From Pseudolabrys sp035718275 (GTDB lineage Bacteria > Pseudomonadota > Alphaproteobacteria > Rhizobiales > Xanthobacteraceae): a DNA stretch of 64,000 nt. Below, one piece after another: positions 60,232-64,000 of the stretch (within the stretch, counting starts at the first letter, position 1; the number at the start of each line of letters is the position of its first letter). The notes below the pieces were generated by a model. That model ran no database searches and was not told the origin of the DNA. It saw nothing but the letters and a program-made list of their open reading frames with translations. The position numbers and the translations under genes were made by a program. The stretch is taken from NCBI GenBank assembly GCA_035718275.1, contig DASTHI010000050.1:121181-185180 (forward strand), read 5' to 3'.

Positions 60232-60610
60232 TTCAACCTCCTCGCGACATCACCCTCGCAACACACGTGAGCGCACGTCGATCCAACGTGCTCTCATGCC
60301 CGGAGCAATGTTGGATCGAAATGCTGGATGTGGCATTTGGTTCCGTCCTCGCTCGCGCCAAAAATCCAATCCGGTTGCGATAAAGCCTTAAACTGTCCGT
60401 CGATTGGTACGCACGCTTGGTGCCGAAACGGCATATGTATAAACGCGCCTCATCGACGAACCCAAGCGGATCCGAAGCATCAATCGCATACCCGCTGGTG
60501 AACGAGACCCCGACCCGCGAAGATTTATTTGATTTTTACAGCGTCGCATCGGCTACTCGCGCACTCTTTGTGTTATGCTCGGCCCCCGCCTTGGAGCTAG
60601 GGAGGGTGCA
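60232..60610. other. Divergent intergenic region between the PepSY-like gene and the molybdenum hydroxylase operon
   Basis: These 379 bases hold the ribosome-binding site of the minus-strand gene at the left edge and GGAGGG before the plus-strand gene at the right edge. A TATGCT possible -10 element is at 60574-60579. No reading frame on either strand is convincing. Confidence 0.45.
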
Positions 60611-61066
60611 ATGCCCATCAACTTTGTTGTCAACGGCAAACCTGCGACAACGGATGCGCCGCCAGAAACCCCACTTCTTTGGGTGATCCGAGAAGATCTG
60701 AAACTGACCGGCACCAAATTCGGCTGCGGAGCCGGACTGTGCGGCGCATGCATGGTGCACATCGACGGCAAGCGTGCATTCTCATGCCAGACGGAAGTTT
60801 CGGAGATCGCCGGCAAATCCGTGACCACCATCGAAGGTTTGTCAGCTGACTCGAACCATCCGGTCCAGAAGGCCTGGCTCGCCGAGCGGGTCCCGCAATG
60901 CGGCTACTGCCAATCAGGCCAGATCATGAGCGCCGCCGACCTGCTCAAGCAAAATCCCAAGCCGACGCGCGAGCAGATCGTGGAACACATGAGCACCAAT
61001 CTTTGCCGTTGCGGCACTTACCAGCGGATCGTGCGCGCGATCGAGCGCGCGGCGCGGGAGGCGTGA
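60611..61066 (+). CDS. [2Fe-2S] subunit of an isoquinoline 1-oxidoreductase-like molybdenum hydroxylase (IorA-like)
   Basis: The 151-residue protein is the small electron-transfer subunit of xanthine-oxidase-family enzymes. It has a plant-type ferredoxin cluster (CGAGLCGAC, then SC after 12 residues) and a four-helix second cluster domain (QCGYCQSGQIMSAADLL and NLCRCGTYQRIVRAI). The sequence is most like IorA. GGAGGG precedes ATG 60611. The large subunit starts two bases after its stop. Electrons probably go to a periplasmic or membrane cytochrome, since no FAD subunit gene is nearby. Confidence 0.92.
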   Translation: MPINFVVNGKPATTDAPPETPLLWVIREDLKLTGTKFGCGAGLCGACMVHIDGKRAFSCQTEVSEIAGKSVTTIEGLSADSNHPVQKAWLAERVPQCGYCQSGQIMSAADLLKQNPKPTREQIVEHMSTNLCRCGTYQRIVRAIERAAREA

Positions 61067-61067
61067 C

Positions 61068-63284
61068 ATGAACATGTATATCAACAGGCTCGAGAAAGCA
61101 GGCGTTTCCCGCCGTCAGGTCATGATCGGCGCAGCCGGTCTTACTTTTGCCATTGCGCTTGGCGGCCGCGCGGATGCCGCGGCCGTCGCGACCGAGCGCG
61201 CCGGACAGGCCCTGAGCCCGTGGGTGAGCATCGCGCCGGACGGCACCATCACGATCATGTCGGCGGCGACCGAAATGGGCCAGGGATCGATGACTTCGCT
61301 GCCGCTGATCATCGCCGAAGAGCTCGATGCCGACTGGAGCAAAGTCAGGATCGTGCCGGCGCCGGTCAACGAGAAGATTTACGGCAATCCGGGTTTCGGC
61401 GGCATGATGTACACCGCGGGATCCAACGCGGTGACGAGCTATTACAAGAACCTGCGGCTGTTCGGTGCCCAGGCGCGCCGCGTGCTGCTTGACAATGCGG
61501 CCAAGAAGCTCGGCGTGCCCGTGGAGGAGCTTTCCACTGAGCCGAGTGTCGTCGTTCATGCCAAGTCTGATCGCAAGCTAAACTATGGCGAAATTGCCGC
61601 GTTCGCGGAAATTCCGGCGCAAGCCCCTGAGGTCAAGCCCGACGAGTTGAAAAAGCCTGCCAGCTTCCGTTTGATCACCAAAGACGTGATGCGGGCTGAA
61701 CTGCCACACAAGATCAATGGCAGCGCGAAATACTCCATCGACGTGCAGCTACCGGGGATGTTGTATGGGGCGGTGGTCCGCGCGCCCGTCGAAGGCGCCG
61801 CCCCGGAGAATTTCGACGAAGCCAAAGTCATGGCCGTGAAAGGCATCATCAAGACGGTGAAACTTCCCTATGGCGTCGGTGTCGTTGCAGAGACGCCGTG
61901 GGCCGCCTTTGCCGCGCGCCGCGCGGTGGAAGACAGCGTGAGCTGGACCAAGGACGGCAAAGCCTGGGGCTTTGACAGCGAGAACGGGCTTGCACGCTTT
62001 TCGGCAACGGCCCGCGACCCGAACGCTAAGGTCACCGATTGGTTCAAGCTCGGCGATGTCCGTTCCGAGATGCCGAAAGCTGCTTCGACCTTCGAAGCCG
62101 AATATCTCTGCGACTACGCTTATCATTCGCAAATGGAGCCGCTGAACGGGGTCGCGTCGGTGTCGCCGGCCGGCGACTCGGCGGAGGTCTGGTGCGGCAC
62201 ACAAAGCCAGACCATGGCGCTGGAGGCGACCGCCAACGCGCTCGGCATCGACCGCAGCAAGGTCACGCTGCACGATACCCTGCTTGGCGGCGGCTTCGGC
62301 CGGCGCGGGCCGCGCGACATGGATTTTCTGATCGATGCGGTGTTGCTGTCGAAAGCCGCCGGGAAGCCGGTAAAGTCAATGTGGACGCGCGAGGATGACA
62401 TCCGCAATGGGCGTTTCCGGCCGCTCTCGGCCCATCTGCTGAGAGCTGGTTTCGATGACAAGGGCAAGCTCGCGGCATGGCAGCATCGCCTCGTCGGTGA
62501 CCGCGTCACGCCATTCGCCGATCCGGTGCGTTACGAGAAGGCCGGAAAGAAGGACTTCATCCTGATGCTCGGCGCCGATGCCAAGGGCTATGACGTTGCG
62601 CACCAGCTCGTGGAGCAGGTCTACGAGGACACCGGCGTTCGAACTGCGCCGTTGCGTGGCATCGGCTTCACCGCGAACAAGTTCGCAACGGAAACGTTCG
62701 TCGACGAGCTCGCCTATCATCGCGGCGTTGATCCTCTGCAATACCGGCTCGAATTGCTCTCAAAAACCCCGCGCGGTCATAAGGTGATGGAGCGTGCGGG
62801 ACAGATGGCGGATTGGGGCAGGAAACGCGAAGGACACGGTCTTGGTGCTGCCTACATTGACTACTCGGGGACCCAAGTCGCTGCGGTCGTCGAAATCTCG
62901 ATCAACCGGGATACCGGCAAGATCACGATCCACAACGTCTGGTGTGCGATCGACTGCGGCACCGCGGTGCAGCCGGACAATGTGACTGCACAGACCGAGA
63001 GCAGTGTTGTCTACGGCATCGGACTGGCGCTTACCGAGCGGATCAGTATCAAAAATGGCGCGGTGGAGCAGTCGAATTTCCATGATTACATCGTGCCGCG
63101 CAATCGCGATGTGCCTCCGATGCATATTGAGGTGATCCAGACCGACAACCACCCCACCGGGGTGGGTCAAATGGCAACACCGCTGATCACGCCAGCAGTG
63201 TCCAACGCCGTGATGAACCTTACGGGCAAACGCTTACGGCATGCCCCGTTTACAGAGGAACGGGTCAAGAAAGCGATCGGATAG
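61068..63284 (+). CDS. Molybdopterin large subunit of an isoquinoline 1-oxidoreductase-like hydroxylase (IorB-like)
   Basis: The 738-residue protein has a twin-arginine-type signal (VSRRQVMIGAAGLTFAIALG), so the enzyme is probably exported with its small subunit. The xanthine-dehydrogenase-family molybdenum domain shows TEMGQGSMTSLPLIIAEEL, LHDTLLGGGFGRRGPRD, and PLRGIGFTANKFATETFVDEL. Near the end the usual GxGE active-site segment reads TGVGQMATP, so Gln replaces the catalytic Glu. Substrate is unknown (N-heterocycle or aldehyde). No maturation gene of the XdhC type is adjacent. Confidence 0.9.
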   Translation: MNMYINRLEKAGVSRRQVMIGAAGLTFAIALGGRADAAAVATERAGQALSPWVSIAPDGTITIMSAATEMGQGSMTSLPLIIAEELDADWSKVRIVPAPVNEKIYGNPGFGGMMYTAGSNAVTSYYKNLRLFGAQARRVLLDNAAKKLGVPVEELSTEPSVVVHAKSDRKLNYGEIAAFAEIPAQAPEVKPDELKKPASFRLITKDVMRAELPHKINGSAKYSIDVQLPGMLYGAVVRAPVEGAAPENFDEAKVMAVKGIIKTVKLPYGVGVVAETPWAAFAARRAVEDSVSWTKDGKAWGFDSENGLARFSATARDPNAKVTDWFKLGDVRSEMPKAASTFEAEYLCDYAYHSQMEPLNGVASVSPAGDSAEVWCGTQSQTMALEATANALGIDRSKVTLHDTLLGGGFGRRGPRDMDFLIDAVLLSKAAGKPVKSMWTREDDIRNGRFRPLSAHLLRAGFDDKGKLAAWQHRLVGDRVTPFADPVRYEKAGKKDFILMLGADAKGYDVAHQLVEQVYEDTGVRTAPLRGIGFTANKFATETFVDELAYHRGVDPLQYRLELLSKTPRGHKVMERAGQMADWGRKREGHGLGAAYIDYSGTQVAAVVEISINRDTGKITIHNVWCAIDCGTAVQPDNVTAQTESSVVYGIGLALTERISIKNGAVEQSNFHDYIVPRNRDVPPMHIEVIQTDNHPTGVGQMATPLITPAVSNAVMNLTGKRLRHAPFTEERVKKAIG

Positions 63285-63553
63285 AATCCCGCCAGTCACG
63301 AATCGACTTCGCTGTCGGTTTCGGCAGCAGGCATGCGATGCCTCAGCTGCTTCTTCCGCGTTGGAAGCTCAGAGCCGCTCGCGACGAGCCTTTGACTTTT
63401 CACGACAGTATAGCTGTTGATGCGCAAATCATATTTCATGATCTTCTGTTGCTAACATTGCGCGGCTTACTCACTATTACATCGAAGACCATCGACTACG
63501 CTTTCCTCTTAATCAATATTAACAACATATACATAATTGGTTACGGGACCACA
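63285..63553. other. AT-rich junction between the molybdenum hydroxylase and the recombinase gene
   Basis: This segment has a small hairpin (AGGCAT-GCG-ATGCCT, 63329-63343) that may end iorAB-like transcription. Composition then shifts to AT-rich sequence at about 63420-63540 (for example TTAATCAATATTAACAACAT). No gene is supported. No tRNA or clear att repeat is visible within the window. Confidence 0.5.
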
Positions 63554-64000
63554 GTGCCGAGTATTGCGTTGACGGCGAGCTTTGTGCGAACCGCGCAGTG
63601 CATCGCCGGTCGGAAAAAGATCGATTATTTCGACCTGTCCCAGCGTGGCTTCCTGCTCGAGGTGCGGGTGTCGGGCGGCAAGACCTACTATCAGCGCTAC
63701 ACCGACGAGCACGGACGCGAGCGGCAATACAAAATCGGAGCCGCCGACGTGCTCACTCTGGAGCAGGCGCGCAAAAAGGGGCGGCAGATCTGCGCCGAGG
63801 CCCTTCTGGGCGCGGATCCGCAGCAGCGCCGCCGAGAGCTGCGCGCGGTGCCGCAGCTCAGCCGGTTCGTCTATGAACGCTATCTGCCCTTCGTGCAGAC
63901 GTATAAAGAGAGCTGGCAGACGGACGAGACCGTCCTGCGCATCCACATCCTGCCGAAGCTCGGCAGTCTTGCTCTCGACGAGATCCGTACCGAGGTCATT
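63554..64000 (+). CDS. Tyrosine recombinase (phage-type integrase), 5' part
   Basis: The frame is open to the window edge and gives 149 residues. The N-terminal arm-binding region (KKIDYFDLSQRGFLLEVRVS, GGKTYYQRYTDEHGRERQYK, GAADVLTLEQARKKGRQICA) matches integrases of the DUF4102/P4-like type. The start of the core-binding SAM-like domain (FVYERYLPFVQTYKESWQTD, LRIHILPKLGSLALDEI) follows. The catalytic domain lies outside the window. GTG 63554 or TTG 63569 may be the start; no good ribosome-binding site is seen, and the frame is open back to an ATG at 63338. Confidence 0.82.
   Translation, partial: MPSIALTASFVRTAQCIAGRKKIDYFDLSQRGFLLEVRVSGGKTYYQRYTDEHGRERQYKIGAADVLTLEQARKKGRQICAEALLGADPQQRRRELRAVPQLSRFVYERYLPFVQTYKESWQTDETVLRIHILPKLGSLALDEIRTEVI

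Noticed and set aside
1..64000. CRISPR array or rRNA operon
   Set aside because: No regularly spaced direct repeats and no rRNA-like sequence were seen.

Overview
The window looks like a chromosomal segment of a GC-rich alphaproteobacterium, most likely of the Hyphomicrobiales (Rhizobiales). This is an inference from gene content and order: a cycHJKL-type cytochrome c maturation block, a two-domain cold-shock protein followed by a DUF192 gene and tRNA-Pro, an Omp25/Omp31-type beta-barrel protein, a PccA end, and typical rhizobial orphan transport and decarboxylase-like genes. The species cannot be read from this sequence.

Layout. 1-2.9 kb: 3' end of a propionyl-CoA carboxylase alpha subunit, a gamma-glutamylcyclotransferase-like gene, acyP, lipB (opposite strand) and a stand-alone FliN-like gene. 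3.0-9 kb: tRNA-Leu, then ccmI-ccmE-ccmF-ccmH with a convergent ccmG/dsbE-like thioredoxin, a polysaccharide deacetylase and about 750 bases with no convincing gene. 9.7-19.8 kb: mgtE, an isovaleryl-CoA dehydrogenase, a small HTH gene, an FTR1-type iron permease with a cupredoxin, two tandem aldo-keto reductases, a beta-propeller protein, and a tightly overlapping operon of queC, a VUT-family transporter, an RraA-like gene and a YdcF-like gene.

19.8-28.1 kb: a sulfur-oxidation (sox) cluster: an ArsR-family regulator, soxS, an unrecognised periplasmic protein, soxW, soxY, soxZ, a fused soxX-soxA, soxB, soxC and a short soxD. The regulator has Cys42 and Cys108, the spacing of the persulfide-sensing pair of BigR/SqrR. 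Two copies of ATTC-N8-GAAT, the operator I recall for SqrR, lie in front of soxY and soxC. The Sox cytochromes and thioredoxins depend on the kind of maturation machinery encoded at 3-8 kb.

28.2-43.9 kb: orphan proteins with periplasmic-binding-protein fold but no export signal, and a six-gene minus-strand operon (ThDP-dependent enzyme, ABC ATPase, two permeases, solute-binding protein, aldehyde dehydrogenase) that looks like an uptake-and-degradation route for a small carboxylate or 2-oxoacid. After these come two cell-wall enzymes and the EF-P module (efp divergent from epmA-epmB) with a 47-residue membrane protein.

44-55.4 kb: a respiratory nitrate reductase operon (fused narK, narG, narH, narJ, narI, a PpiC-type isomerase and a small conserved-looking gene) behind an FNR-like site, followed by a secreted cysteine-rich protein. 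Together sox and nar suggest that reduced sulfur can feed electrons to nitrate.

55.6-64 kb: an outer-membrane protein with terminator, tRNA-Glu, glyoxalase I, a sirtuin, the cold-shock protein, a DUF192 protein, tRNA-Pro, a small secreted protein, and an isoquinoline-oxidoreductase-like molybdenum hydroxylase (small and large subunits). The 5' part of a tyrosine recombinase runs off the right edge and probably marks the start of an integrated element.
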